Part shown: positions 1 through 6,300 of the stretch, one piece after another | How positions within the stretch are numbered: the stretch's first letter is position 1 | Layout: each line of letters opens with the position of its first letter | DNA from: an uncultured Eubacteriales bacterium | Lineage (GTDB): Bacteria; Bacillota; Clostridia; Oscillospirales; Acutalibacteraceae | DNA length: 8,012 nt | Reading direction: 5' to 3' | NCBI GenBank assembly: GCA_900317795.1 | Contig: ONIF01000166.1 | Location: forward strand, 1 to 8,012 | Made by a program: the position numbers and the translations under genes | Notes under the pieces: generated by a model | Seen by the model: the letters and a program-made list of their open reading frames with translations, nothing else | What the model was told of the DNA's origin: nothing | The model's database searches: none

Positions 1-2
1 GA

Positions 3-2861
3 AATATCATACCAGGTGCAAATTATGTAAGAACAGTATCTTATCTTCCATTTAATGACCATAACGATACAACGAATCGTGATGAACATCAAATTAGTAA
101 CAATCTTGGATTCGGTACTTATTTTGACATCAAATTTAAAATCCGCAAAGACGGAAAAGTAGATACCGTAGATGGAACAGGCTCTGTTAATGCTACTTTT
201 GAGTTCATGGGCGATGATGACGTGTGGGTTTTCATTGACGACAAACTTGTACTTGACCTTGGCGGTGACCATAAAGATACTACCGGTATCATTGACTTCG
301 CTGAAAAAATGGTTTATGCCAACGATGCTACAAAACTCGGCTATAACAGCAATACCGGTGTATATGTTGGAATGGATAACCTTTCTAAAGACCTTACAAA
401 ACAGTTGACTGTCAATTTGGAAGATGTTATGGCTGAAGGTACTTTCAATTCGGACGGTACTTATAATCAGAATATGACACATACTCTCCGAATGTTTTAT
501 ATGGAACGTGGTATGTTTGAGTCCGACCTCTTTGTAAGATTCAATTTCTCTACTATCCCCAATGAAAACAACCTCAAAATCAGAGAAGTAACAAGATTTG
601 AGAACATCAATGAAGGTCTGCTTGACCTCACAATGAAAGCTGCCGACTATGATGTATTCAACTACACCATTTCCAATGAAGGCACAACCGAAGAAGATGT
701 AGGCAAAAGCGGCATACTCTCCCCTACCTACAACTCTTATGAACGTAATGTCAGTCAGAAAGCAGTGCTTTCGGGAGATACTATCCCACATTATATCTAT
801 CTTGATACAAGTAAAGCTTTGGATGGCGGCAGATGGAGTTCCGGAAGTGCCGTTATAAAAGCCGAACTCTCACCGTCCGAAACGGTAACAGGCGTAAAAG
901 TCGATGGAGAAGATTATTTGTTCCGCTTTGATGTGAGCGACAAAGAATATACTTCCGTCAAATTCAGACGCTACAATCCCTCAACAGGCAGTGAGTGGGA
1001 CGCTACCAATACTGTTGATTTCAGCGAGTATGCGACATATAAAATCCAAGCCTGGAAAGATAATGTCACACTTGAAAGCGAAGGCAGCCGCTATGAAGAA
1101 CATGACTTTATTCCGGATTCTACTAACGCTGTTAAGAATGTCAACTATATCTGGACAGATGAATTTGCAAGTTTTACAGGTACTGATACAAACGGTCTTA
1201 CCGGTACAACTGATGATTTAGGCTCTTTCAATCTCATGTACGGTACAGATGAAAAAGAATCTTCCGCAGAATTCAAAAGGCAGTTCAAAAAAGAAACCGA
1301 TACTGAAAAAAGTACCATGTATGTCAATCAGAATGATGCTCTGTGGATTATCGGAAGAGAAAACGGTGATGTGGGAGCTTTCTCCAAACCGGAAGAAAAC
1401 GGCAGAACCGTCAGTGAATACTATAATACCACTGTAACGGTAAAAGACAACAAAGAACGCTTGATATTGTCAAAAGGTTCAAATGACAATCCGGCTCAAA
1501 CCCAGTACAGCTATAAAAATGGCGAGGGTGCCGATGAAAACGATCCTGTTCAGCTTATTGAAACTTTCGTCAATAAGCCCAATGTTGGTGCAATCACCGT
1601 TACAAAACAGCTTAACCCCACCGATACTGTAACAGATAGTTTTGCATTTACAATAAGTCTTTATGATGTATTCGGTGTTGAGGGCATGAATGTGACGGAT
1701 TACTCAAACATTAAGGCTACTGTCACCAAGACTAATGGCAAGAGTGAAACCACTCCTCTGGGTAACGACGGTGCATTTACTTTGCATTGTGGTGAAACTC
1801 TGACAATTCAAGGTGTCCCCTACGGTACAAAATACACTGTTACAGAAACTCCTGCAAAGGACTATACACAGCAAAGCACTACGGCAGACGGTGAACAAAA
1901 AGTCTATACAGGTACTTTTGATAATACCACCACAGAGGGAACTAAAATTATTCCTGCTGAGGCAAATCAAGAAACAGTTGTCAACACCCGTAAAACCGGT
2001 TCATTGAAACTCTCCAAAGTACTTGAAGGCGATTATTCCAAGACAAATATCAAGGATAATACACCGTTTGATTTTGAAGTGACATTCACTGCTCCGACAG
2101 GCGTTGACCTTGCAAATTATACGTTTGAAACAGATCCTGCCGGTATCGTTATCACCAATAACTACAAATTCACGGTATCGGTAAAAGAAAATCAGCCTGT
2201 TGAAATTTCAGGTATCCCCTACGGTACAACTTACACCGTAAAAGAAACAACTGTATTGGAAGAAAACTGGTCAAATAACGGTGAGCAAAGCGGTGAAATC
2301 GGTGAAACTGCATCAACTGCAACAATCACCAACACCTATACACCGCCTGCACCCAAGTACGGCAGTCTTAAAGTTTCCAAGAACGTTCTCGGTGCAAACG
2401 GCTTGGAGGATATTACCCAAGAAATGAAAGAACAGAAATTTACTTTCACTGTTACACTTTTCAACGGTGGTGACGCTGTAAACGATACTTTCACTGCTTC
2501 AACGGGCAGTATCGAATTCAAAGACGGCTCCGCAACATTTACACTCTGCGATGATGAAAGCATTGAGATTTCCAATATCCCCATTGGTTATACCTACACT
2601 GTAAAGGAAACAGTCAATGCAGAATATGACACGACTTTTGAGAGTGAAACAGGCACTATCGAAGAAGATGGTGTAACAGGCACTATTGCAGAAAACGTTA
2701 TTGCAGAAGTGAAATTTACCAATACAAAGAAATTCATTCCCTATACACTGCCTGAGTCAGGCTTTGAAGATACAAGAATGTATTTTGTATTCGCCCTTTC
2801 GGGAATGATGTTATGCGGATTGGCTTACTTCCTCGTAAACCGCAAAAAAATTAGCAATTAG
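3..2861 (+). CDS. Cell-wall-anchored surface protein with fibro-slime and Cna-B-like domains (5' partial)
   Basis: The frame is open from base 3, so the N-terminus and signal peptide lie outside; 952 residues are visible (residue = nt/3). The ATG at 207 falls inside a domain and is not the true start. Residues about 10-95 match a fibro-slime/PA14-like domain, with the acidic motif GDDDVWVFIDD followed by LDLGGDH. A middle region of about residues 100-525 has no domain I can name. Three Cna-B-like (DUF5979/DUF7601-like) beta domains follow at about 528-662, 666-779 and 786-909. Each has a Lys near its start, a Glu in a YTV-x-E motif and an Asn near its end (K535/E615/N661, K672/E748/N777, K793/E869/N907), the pattern of intramolecular isopeptide bonds; that bond is inferred. 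The C-terminus has LPESG (916-920), a hydrophobic segment (about 926-945) and the tail NRKKISN, so sortase anchoring is expected. Likely an adhesin or extracellular matrix protein; ligand unknown. Its stop lies inside an intergenic repeat. Confidence 0.9.
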   Translation, partial: NIIPGANYVRTVSYLPFNDHNDTTNRDEHQISNNLGFGTYFDIKFKIRKDGKVDTVDGTGSVNATFEFMGDDDVWVFIDDKLVLDLGGDHKDTTGIIDFAEKMVYANDATKLGYNSNTGVYVGMDNLSKDLTKQLTVNLEDVMAEGTFNSDGTYNQNMTHTLRMFYMERGMFESDLFVRFNFSTIPNENNLKIREVTRFENINEGLLDLTMKAADYDVFNYTISNEGTTEEDVGKSGILSPTYNSYERNVSQKAVLSGDTIPHYIYLDTSKALDGGRWSSGSAVIKAELSPSETVTGVKVDGEDYLFRFDVSDKEYTSVKFRRYNPSTGSEWDATNTVDFSEYATYKIQAWKDNVTLESEGSRYEEHDFIPDSTNAVKNVNYIWTDEFASFTGTDTNGLTGTTDDLGSFNLMYGTDEKESSAEFKRQFKKETDTEKSTMYVNQNDALWIIGRENGDVGAFSKPEENGRTVSEYYNTTVTVKDNKERLILSKGSNDNPAQTQYSYKNGEGADENDPVQLIETFVNKPNVGAITVTKQLNPTDTVTDSFAFTISLYDVFGVEGMNVTDYSNIKATVTKTNGKSETTPLGNDGAFTLHCGETLTIQGVPYGTKYTVTETPAKDYTQQSTTADGEQKVYTGTFDNTTTEGTKIIPAEANQETVVNTRKTGSLKLSKVLEGDYSKTNIKDNTPFDFEVTFTAPTGVDLANYTFETDPAGIVITNNYKFTVSVKENQPVEISGIPYGTTYTVKETTVLEENWSNNGEQSGEIGETASTATITNTYTPPAPKYGSLKVSKNVLGANGLEDITQEMKEQKFTFTVTLFNGGDAVNDTFTASTGSIEFKDGSATFTLCDDESIEISNIPIGYTYTVKETVNAEYDTTFESETGTIEEDGVTGTIAENVIAEVKFTNTKKFIPYTLPESGFEDTRMYFVFALSGMMLCGLAYFLVNRKKISN
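2748..2858 (+). other. LPxTG-type sortase sorting signal (LPESG)
   Basis: The surface protein ends with LPESG, a short linker, about 20 hydrophobic residues and a positively charged tail (NRKK). This is the classic tripartite signal for sortase cleavage and covalent attachment to peptidoglycan. The fourth position is Ser instead of Thr, a variation seen in sortase substrates. No sortase gene is in the window. Confidence 0.85.
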
Positions 2862-2882
2862 CAGTCAGCAATTAGCAATGAA
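2850..2882. repeat. TAGCAAT-type intergenic repeat, left copy
   Basis: The stretch contains TTAGCAATTAGCA followed by CAGCAATTAGCAATGAA, a short-period repeat. The mirror-image version (ATTGCTAATTGC) occurs at 3142-3188, so the two copies bracket the intergenic region in inverted orientation. The repeat overlaps the end of the surface protein gene: its last three codons (Ile-Ser-Asn) and TAG stop are written in repeat sequence. Confidence 0.7.
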
Positions 2883-2886
2883 TGAC

Positions 2887-2937
2887 AAAAGCCACTTTAT
2901 TTCGTAAAGAAATTTACTGAAATAAAGTGGCTTTTTT
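2887..2937 (+). terminator. Intrinsic terminator of the surface protein gene
   Basis: A perfect 17-bp stem joins 2887-2903 (AAAAGCCACTTTATTTC) to 2919-2935. A one-base bulge (T2918) and five more pairs (GTAAA/TTTAC) lead to a GAAA tetraloop at 2909-2912. The stem runs into six T at 2932-2937. It begins 25 nt after the surface protein stop codon. On the opposite strand only four T follow the hairpin, so it could act weakly as a terminator for the convergent queuosine operon as well. Confidence 0.92.
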
Positions 2938-2960
2938 ATATGAAACCGATGTTCAAAAAT

Positions 2961-3141
2961 ATAGTAAACGTCACTGAAAATTTCCTTTTGTCATTCTGAG
3001 GAACGAAGTGACGAAGAATCTTTCAAAGATTCCTCGCTTCGCTCGGAATGACATACTGAGGAACGAAGTGACGAAGAATCTTTCAAAGATTCCTCGCTTC
3101 GCTCGGAATGACATAGGGCAATTTATTTTGTCGTTTACCAT
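2961..3141. mobile_element. MITE-like palindromic repeat element (non-coding)
   Basis: A 36-bp segment at 2961-2996 and the reverse complement of 3106-3141 match at about 27 of 36 positions by eye. The shared ends are ATRGTAAACG and TGTCATTC. These imperfect terminal inverted repeats enclose two identical 60-bp units. No transposase is encoded, and the small size, inverted ends and lack of coding content resemble a miniature inverted-repeat element or a REP/BIME-type palindromic repeat. No target-site duplication was recognised, so mobility is inference. Confidence 0.45.
2996..3115. repeat. Two identical 60-bp tandem repeat units with internal palindrome
   Basis: Positions 2996-3055 and 3056-3115 are identical over all 60 bases. 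Each unit holds an odd-centred perfect palindrome, GAATCTTTCAAAGATTC (3016-3032 and 3076-3092), flanked by CGAAGTGACGAA on one side and CTCGCTTCGCTCG on the other, ending in GGAATGACA. I recognise this as a widespread intergenic repeat type often mis-annotated as short proteins containing SFRAKRGIF. As RNA it would fold into strong hairpins. Confidence 0.9.
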
Positions 3142-3188
3142 AATTGCACACTGCACATTGCTAATTGCACATTGCTAATTGCTCATTG
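3142..3188. repeat. TAGCAAT-type intergenic repeat, right copy (inverted)
   Basis: The run contains TTGCACACTGCACATTGC, then TAATTGCACATTGC, then TAATTGCTCATTG. This is a short-period array whose reverse complement matches the repeat at 2850-2882. It lies just downstream of the queF stop codon on the - strand, three bases separating the array from the TAA. Confidence 0.7.
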
Positions 3189-3191
3189 TTT

Positions 3192-3665
3192 TTATCTGTT
3201 GTTGACTGTTTCGGGATATAAGTCATGGTGTGAAAGTCTGTCCCATGCAAGCTGTTCCCATTTTGTATCGGGTCTGCCCCAGTTGCAGTACGGGTCTATC
3301 GAAATTCCCCCTCTTGGCAGAAATTTTCCCCATACTTCAATATATTTCGGGTTCATCAGTTTTATCAAGTCTTTCATGATGATATTCACACAATCTTCAT
3401 GAAAATCCCCGTGATTTCTGAAACTGAAAAGGTATAATTTAAGCGACTTGCTTTCGACCATAAGCCTGTCGGGAATATATGAAATATATATGCAGGCAAA
3501 ATCGGGCTGTCCTGTTATCGGGCATAAACTCGTAAATTCGGGACAGTTGAATTTTACAAAATAGTCATTCTCTTTATGCTTGTTTTCAAACGTTTCAAGC
3601 ACTTCGGGCGAATAGTCATTCGGATATTTTGTATTTTTATTTCCCAGAAGTGTCAATTCACTCAT
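3192..3665 (-). CDS. queF: NADPH-dependent preQ0 reductase (7-cyano-7-deazaguanine reductase)
   Basis: QueF reduces the nitrile of preQ0 to the aminomethyl group of preQ1 using two NADPH; it is cytosolic. At 157 residues it is a single-domain (YkvM-type) enzyme of the tunnelling fold. The active-site segment FTSLCPITGQPDFA carries the nucleophilic Cys48 and the acid Asp55. The family motif ESKSLK (71-76) is followed by FRNHGDFHE with His89 and Glu90. These four residues keep the same spacing as Cys55/Asp62/His96/Glu97 of the Bacillus enzyme. The ATG overlaps the queC stop as ATGA, and GGAGG (3673-3677) lies 7 nt upstream, so translation is probably coupled. It is the last gene of the operon and makes the ligand sensed by the leader riboswitch. 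No clear terminator of its own is seen before the intergenic repeats. Confidence 0.97.
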   Translation of the reverse strand: MSELTLLGNKNTKYPNDYSPEVLETFENKHKENDYFVKFNCPEFTSLCPITGQPDFACIYISYIPDRLMVESKSLKLYLFSFRNHGDFHEDCVNIIMKDLIKLMNPKYIEVWGKFLPRGGISIDPYCNWGRPDTKWEQLAWDRLSHHDLYPETVNNR

Positions 3666-4339
3666 TCCAATTCCTCCATTATTCCGTTTGCTCTGAAAGC
3701 CGCTATCCTGTCACGGCACGTTCCGCATACTCCGCATGGCTTTTCTCCGCCCTCATAGCAACTCCATGTCATTTTATACGGCACTTTTAATTTCAGCCCC
3801 TCTGCCACTATATCCGCCTTTTTCATATTTACAAACGGGGCTGTCACTTTCAATGCGTTTCCGCTGCCTATATAAATTGCACTGTTTATTGCATTATTGA
3901 ACTCCTCACTGCAATCGGGATAGGCATTTCCTGCCGCATCATCTGTATGTATGCCATAATATATTTCCGTACAGCCGTTTGAAAGTGCCACGCTTGCCGC
4001 ACATGACAAAAATAAACCGTTCCTGAACGGCACATACGTTGAAACAGGCTTTCCGTCTGTCTTTTCAAGCTGTTCGGCATAGCTTTCCTTTGGAATGTCC
4101 TCACCCGACGAGCTTAACAAGGAACAGTCCGAGCCTTCAAAAATCCTTGCCAAATCAAGCTTTTTCAGTTCTACTCCATAATACTCCGCTATTTTTTCGG
4201 CTGCCTGAATTTCTTTGGTATGTTTTTGACCGTAGCTTATCGACAACGCTGTTACATTGTTTTTTCCATACTTTTCAACGGCTATTGCAAGGCAAGTTGT
4301 ACTATCTACACCACCGCTGAACAACACAAGTGCTTTCAT
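3662..4339 (-). CDS. queC: 7-cyano-7-deazaguanine (preQ0) synthase
   Basis: QueC converts 7-carboxy-7-deazaguanine to preQ0 with ammonia and ATP. The 225-residue protein opens with the PP-loop motif SGGVDST (8-14) that binds ATP, has the conserved PDC segment (141-143), and ends with a four-cysteine zinc site, Cys194, Cys202, Cys205 and Cys208 (CGVCGTC). The length is normal for the family. The ATG at 4339 has AAAGGAG at 4347-4353 with 7-nt spacing. It overlaps queF by 4 nt. Unlike the other junctions of the operon it is separated from folE by 94 nt, filled with a repeat hairpin that ends a few bases upstream of its ribosome binding site. Confidence 0.97.
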   Translation of the reverse strand: MKALVLFSGGVDSTTCLAIAVEKYGKNNVTALSISYGQKHTKEIQAAEKIAEYYGVELKKLDLARIFEGSDCSLLSSSGEDIPKESYAEQLEKTDGKPVSTYVPFRNGLFLSCAASVALSNGCTEIYYGIHTDDAAGNAYPDCSEEFNNAINSAIYIGSGNALKVTAPFVNMKKADIVAEGLKLKVPYKMTWSCYEGGEKPCGVCGTCRDRIAAFRANGIMEELE

Positions 4340-4360
4340 ATTCTCTCTCCTTTACTTTTA

Positions 4361-4435
4361 GAGTGGAGTGTGGAGAGTTGAGAGTGAAGTTATTACACTT
4401 TTCACTCCACTCTTCACTCTCCACTCTTCACACTC
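4361..4435. repeat. GAGTGG-type intergenic repeat hairpin between folE and queC
   Basis: The left half (4361-4390) is built of GAGTGG/GAGAGT words and the right half (4398-4435) of their complements (CACTCCACTC, CACTCTCCACTC). They form an imperfect inverted repeat around a short A/T loop near 4391-4397. The element starts at the folE stop codon (TGA, 4434-4436) and stops just before the queC ribosome binding site. No T-run follows the hairpin on the - strand, so it is not a normal terminator. Related copies lie at 6191-6222 and 6301-6330. Confidence 0.75.
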
Positions 4436-4991
4436 ATTTAAATCTGACAAGGGATTTTAAATCGTTATCGGTTCTAAACTGTCCTCTGAAAGTTTCGGTG
4501 ATAGTTTGTGCAGATACGTTTTTTATTCCCCTTGCAGTCATACAGCTGTGTGAACCGCTTATTGCAACCGCTACATTAGGAGTGCCTGCCGCTTCGGATA
4601 TTATCTCTGCTATGTCATTTCCCAATCTCTCCTGTAATTGCAGACGTTTTGCCGCCATGTCACATATCCTTGCAATTTTGCTCAGTCCCAAAACCTTTCC
4701 ATGAGGAATATACGCAACATTCACTTTCATGTCATACATCAATGCAAAGTGATGTTCACAATAGCTGAATACCGTTATATCACGCATGACAACCGTGTCA
4801 TTGTTCGGCACGTTAAACGTCTTTCCAAACATCTGTGCTATATCGTGATTGCTGTATTGTATGCCCTCCAAGACTTCTTCCAGCATTCTCGCCACTCTTT
4901 CGGGTGTTTCCAAAAGTCCCTCTCTGTCGGGATTTTCGCCTATTGCCTCCAAAATCCCTCTGACATGATATTCTATTGCTTTTTTATCCAT
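4434..4991 (-). CDS. folE: GTP cyclohydrolase I
   Basis: FolE opens GTP to 7,8-dihydroneopterin triphosphate and formate. This is the first step of both folate and queuosine synthesis. From the chosen start the protein has 185 residues. The zinc and catalytic residues are visible as CEHH (Cys78, His80, His81) and HSCMTARG (His148, Cys150), matching Cys110/His112/His113 and His179/Cys181 of the E. coli enzyme. ETPERVARM near residue 28 is another family signature. A longer frame runs to 5018, but the ATG at 4991 has AGGAGGGG 6 nt upstream and shares one base with the queE stop (TAATG), so 4991 is preferred. Its place between queE and queC indicates it feeds the queuosine pathway, possibly folate too. 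Confidence 0.96.
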   Translation of the reverse strand: MDKKAIEYHVRGILEAIGENPDREGLLETPERVARMLEEVLEGIQYSNHDIAQMFGKTFNVPNNDTVVMRDITVFSYCEHHFALMYDMKVNVAYIPHGKVLGLSKIARICDMAAKRLQLQERLGNDIAEIISEAAGTPNVAVAISGSHSCMTARGIKNVSAQTITETFRGQFRTDNDLKSLVRFK

Positions 4992-5650
4992 TATACGCCC
5001 CTCCTGTTCGGCTCCCATATAAACTTATGCAACTGTAATTGCAGTCTTACTCCGTTCAAATTCCTCTTTATCATAAAATCCACTATTTCGGCAGGATTTA
5101 TTTTATCGAAAACGGGACTTATATAAACATGGCACTTCTCTGAAAGTGAATATTTTTCTATCACTTCAACAGCCTTTTCCAAATCCGCAATGCTTCCCGA
5201 TACAAATTTTACTGTATCGCTTTTTTCAAGCAGGCTGAAATTATCTGTATTCATATACTTTTCCATATTGCTTGACGGCAATTTATAATCCATTGTAAAA
5301 ACAGGTCTGTTTTTCATTAAGGCAAACTTTTCAAGAAATACACTGCCGTTTGTTTCGATTTCCACACGGTTTCCTTGAGAGATAAGTTTTTCAATCAGAT
5401 TTTCAATCCCCTCTTGAAGCAAAGGCTCACCGCCCGTGAGAGTGACATTTTTAACACCCGTATTTTTCACAAGTTCACATATCTCTTCCGCACTCATACT
5501 TTTATATTCGACATTAAATTCATTTGCCCATTTCGTGTCGCAGTACGAACAATGCAGATTGCACCCCTTAAACCTCACAAATACAGCCAATTCGCCTGCA
5601 CGGGTACTCTCCCCGTTGATGCTTACAAAGCTTTCCGCAACCTCAAACAT
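4991..5650 (-). CDS. queE: 7-carboxy-7-deazaguanine synthase (radical SAM)
   Basis: QueE is a radical SAM enzyme that rearranges 6-carboxy-5,6,7,8-tetrahydropterin into 7-carboxy-7-deazaguanine, losing ammonia. The iron-sulfur motif is CNLHCSYC, with Cys30, Cys34 and Cys37 in CxxxCxxC spacing. GGEP (73-76), ETNG (99-102) and the C-terminal LQLQLHKFIW are typical of the family. At 219 residues it is normal in size. The frame extends to a TTG at 5677, but GGAGGA (5657-5662) sits 6 nt before the ATG at 5650 and abuts another ATG at 5656, so 5650 is the best start. This places it 2 nt after the queD stop. Its TAA overlaps the folE ATG. Confidence 0.96.
   Translation of the reverse strand: MFEVAESFVSINGESTRAGELAVFVRFKGCNLHCSYCDTKWANEFNVEYKSMSAEEICELVKNTGVKNVTLTGGEPLLQEGIENLIEKLISQGNRVEIETNGSVFLEKFALMKNRPVFTMDYKLPSSNMEKYMNTDNFSLLEKSDTVKFVSGSIADLEKAVEVIEKYSLSEKCHVYISPVFDKINPAEIVDFMIKRNLNGVRLQLQLHKFIWEPNRRGV
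4998..5005 (-). promoter_or_regulatory. Ribosome binding site of folE, decides the start
   Basis: AGGAGGGG on the - strand lies inside the last codons of queE, 6 nt before the ATG at 4991. It favours this start over the in-frame codon at 5018. Confidence 0.85.
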
Positions 5651-5652
5651 TT

Positions 5653-6075
5653 TCATTCCTCCGAATAAACCGCACAATTTTCGGGTGTTTCATAGACCGT
5701 CACTCTTGAAATATTCAATCCCTTTTCTTTCAGCACATCAAAAAACATCTTTGCAAAATTCTCTGCCGTAGGTCTGCACTCTATTTCAATAAGCCTAAAA
5801 TCTTCCTCTTTCAGTGCAGAAAGAGTTTTTTCTTTGAGAGAGTTTTTTTCATAAATCAATCTGTGGTCATAAAAATCCGCAAGATTTTTCACTTCCCTCT
5901 TAAAGTCACCGAAATCTATCAGCATATCTCTTTGAAAGCCGTCTTTTTGAAGTGTTTCGCCCGTTATTTCAACCTCAATTACCCACCTGTGACCGTGAAT
6001 ATTTTTGCACTTTCCGTCATAGCCGTATAAAAAATGGGCTGAATCAAAATGTGCCCGAGTTTTCAAAGCGTACAA
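5653..6075 (-). CDS. queD: 6-carboxy-5,6,7,8-tetrahydropterin synthase
   Basis: QueD converts dihydroneopterin triphosphate to 6-carboxytetrahydropterin in preQ1 synthesis. It belongs to the 6-pyruvoyltetrahydropterin synthase (tunnelling-fold) family. The 140 residues show the zinc ligands His14, His27 and His29 (FDSAHF, NIHGHRW), the catalytic Cys23 (CKNIHGH), the Asp70-His71 pair, PTAENFA (102-108) and Glu129. The start codon is TTG: AGGAGGG (6082-6088) sits 6 nt before it, no ATG is near, and the family N-terminus (YALKTRAHFDSAH here) begins at this point. It is the first gene of the operon, with the preQ1 riboswitch and its terminator directly upstream. queE follows after 2 nt. Confidence 0.96.
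   Translation of the reverse strand: MYALKTRAHFDSAHFLYGYDGKCKNIHGHRWVIEVEITGETLQKDGFQRDMLIDFGDFKREVKNLADFYDHRLIYEKNSLKEKTLSALKEEDFRLIEIECRPTAENFAKMFFDVLKEKGLNISRVTVYETPENCAVYSEE
5657..5662 (-). promoter_or_regulatory. Ribosome binding site of queE, decides the start
   Basis: GGAGGA on the - strand is 6 nt upstream of the ATG at 5650 and directly touches an ATG at 5656, which it could not serve. It lies within the last codons of queD, consistent with translational coupling. Confidence 0.8.
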
Positions 6076-6081
6076 TTAAAT

Positions 6082-6088
6082 CCCTCCT
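6082..6088 (-). promoter_or_regulatory. Ribosome binding site of queD (TTG start)
   Basis: AGGAGGG on the - strand precedes the TTG start by 6 nt. It begins only a few bases after the T-tract of the leader terminator, so the terminator decision directly controls whether this site is transcribed. Confidence 0.85.
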
Positions 6089-6124
6089 AAATAAAAAGTA
6101 CGTCTGACACAAAATCAGACGCAC
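6089..6124 (-). terminator. Leader terminator of the que operon (riboswitch expression platform)
   Basis: On the - strand GTGCGTCTGA (6124-6115) pairs with TCAGACGTAC (6107-6098), ten pairs with one G-T wobble, around the loop TTTTGTG. The stem is followed by TTTTTATTT. It lies between the preQ1 aptamer and the queD ribosome binding site, where an attenuator belongs. I could not pick out a convincing antiterminator pairing by eye. Confidence 0.85.
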
Positions 6125-6145
6125 TCTACAAACTTCAATGTAAAA

Positions 6146-6184
6146 TCTGGTTTTGTTTAACGACAGGTTGATACCAAAACTGTC
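6146..6184 (-). promoter_or_regulatory. preQ1-I riboswitch aptamer upstream of queD
   Basis: On the - strand GACAG (6184-6180) pairs with CTGTC (6166-6162) as stem P1. The loop holds TTTTGG and then TATCAAC, whose last C (6167) sits where the Watson-Crick ligand-binding cytosine is found. The A-rich tail TTAAACAAAACC follows. The loop TGG (6176-6174) can pair with tail CCA (6150-6148) to form the H-type pseudoknot. The arrangement and tail closely resemble the Thermoanaerobacter preQ1-I aptamer as I remember it. The genes downstream make preQ1, so ligand binding should reduce expression, consistent with the terminator that follows. Confidence 0.88.
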
Positions 6185-6190
6185 ATATTC

Positions 6191-6222
6191 AGAGTGGAGT
6201 GTTGAGAGTGGAGAGTGGAGTT
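6191..6222. repeat. GAGTGG-type repeat, copy upstream of the riboswitch
   Basis: The stretch is made of GAGTGGAGT and GAGAGTGGAGAGTGGAG words. Its core GTGGAGAGTGGAG (6208-6220) recurs in inverted orientation at 6315-6327. The same family occurs between folE and queC. On the - strand it lies immediately upstream of the preQ1 aptamer. Confidence 0.75.
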
Positions 6223-6260
6223 GTCCTGCTCTCCACATCATTCTCAAATTCCACTTTTTT

Positions 6261-6288
6261 ATTTTCTTGCATTTCGGCAGAAAGTTAA
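6261..6288 (-). promoter_or_regulatory. Possible weak promoter of the que operon
   Basis: On the - strand TTAACT (6288-6283) and GAAAAT (6266-6261) are separated by 16 nt, each matching 4 of 6 consensus positions. The site lies in the non-repeat segment between the two GAGTGG repeats, upstream of the aptamer, where a promoter is expected. The match is poor and nothing else supports it. Confidence 0.22.
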
Positions 6289-6300
6289 GGCTTGCAAACG

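Noticed and set aside
2996..3115. Tandem repeats as a CRISPR array
   Set aside because: The two 60-bp units are identical and contiguous with no unique spacers, and no cas genes are near.
2971..3156. 61-residue - strand frame containing SFRAKRGIFERFF twice
   Set aside because: It is the translation of the tandem 60-bp palindromic repeat; the duplicated peptide simply mirrors the DNA repeat, there is no supporting ribosome binding site, and this motif is a known annotation artefact.
4992..5018. Longer folE start at 5018 adding nine residues
   Set aside because: The ATG at 4991 has an ideal ribosome binding site and overlaps the queE stop; the extra residues would be read from the queE end and the binding site itself.
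4638..5126. 162-residue + strand frame opposite folE and queE
   Set aside because: It is an antisense shadow of two well-supported genes, with no recognisable domain and no expression signals.
5651..5677. Longer queE start at a TTG (5677)
   Set aside because: No binding site was seen upstream of it, whereas GGAGGA lies 6 nt before the ATG at 5650, and the family N-terminus begins there.
6146..6184. preQ1-II or preQ1-III class for the leader aptamer
   Set aside because: The short H-type pseudoknot with a single 5-bp P1 and A-rich tail fits preQ1-I; the longer stem arrangements of the other classes were not seen.
6044..6247. 67-residue - strand frame spanning the queD leader
   Set aside because: It covers the preQ1 aptamer, terminator and a GAGTGG repeat and runs into queD in another frame; RNA structure explains this segment better.
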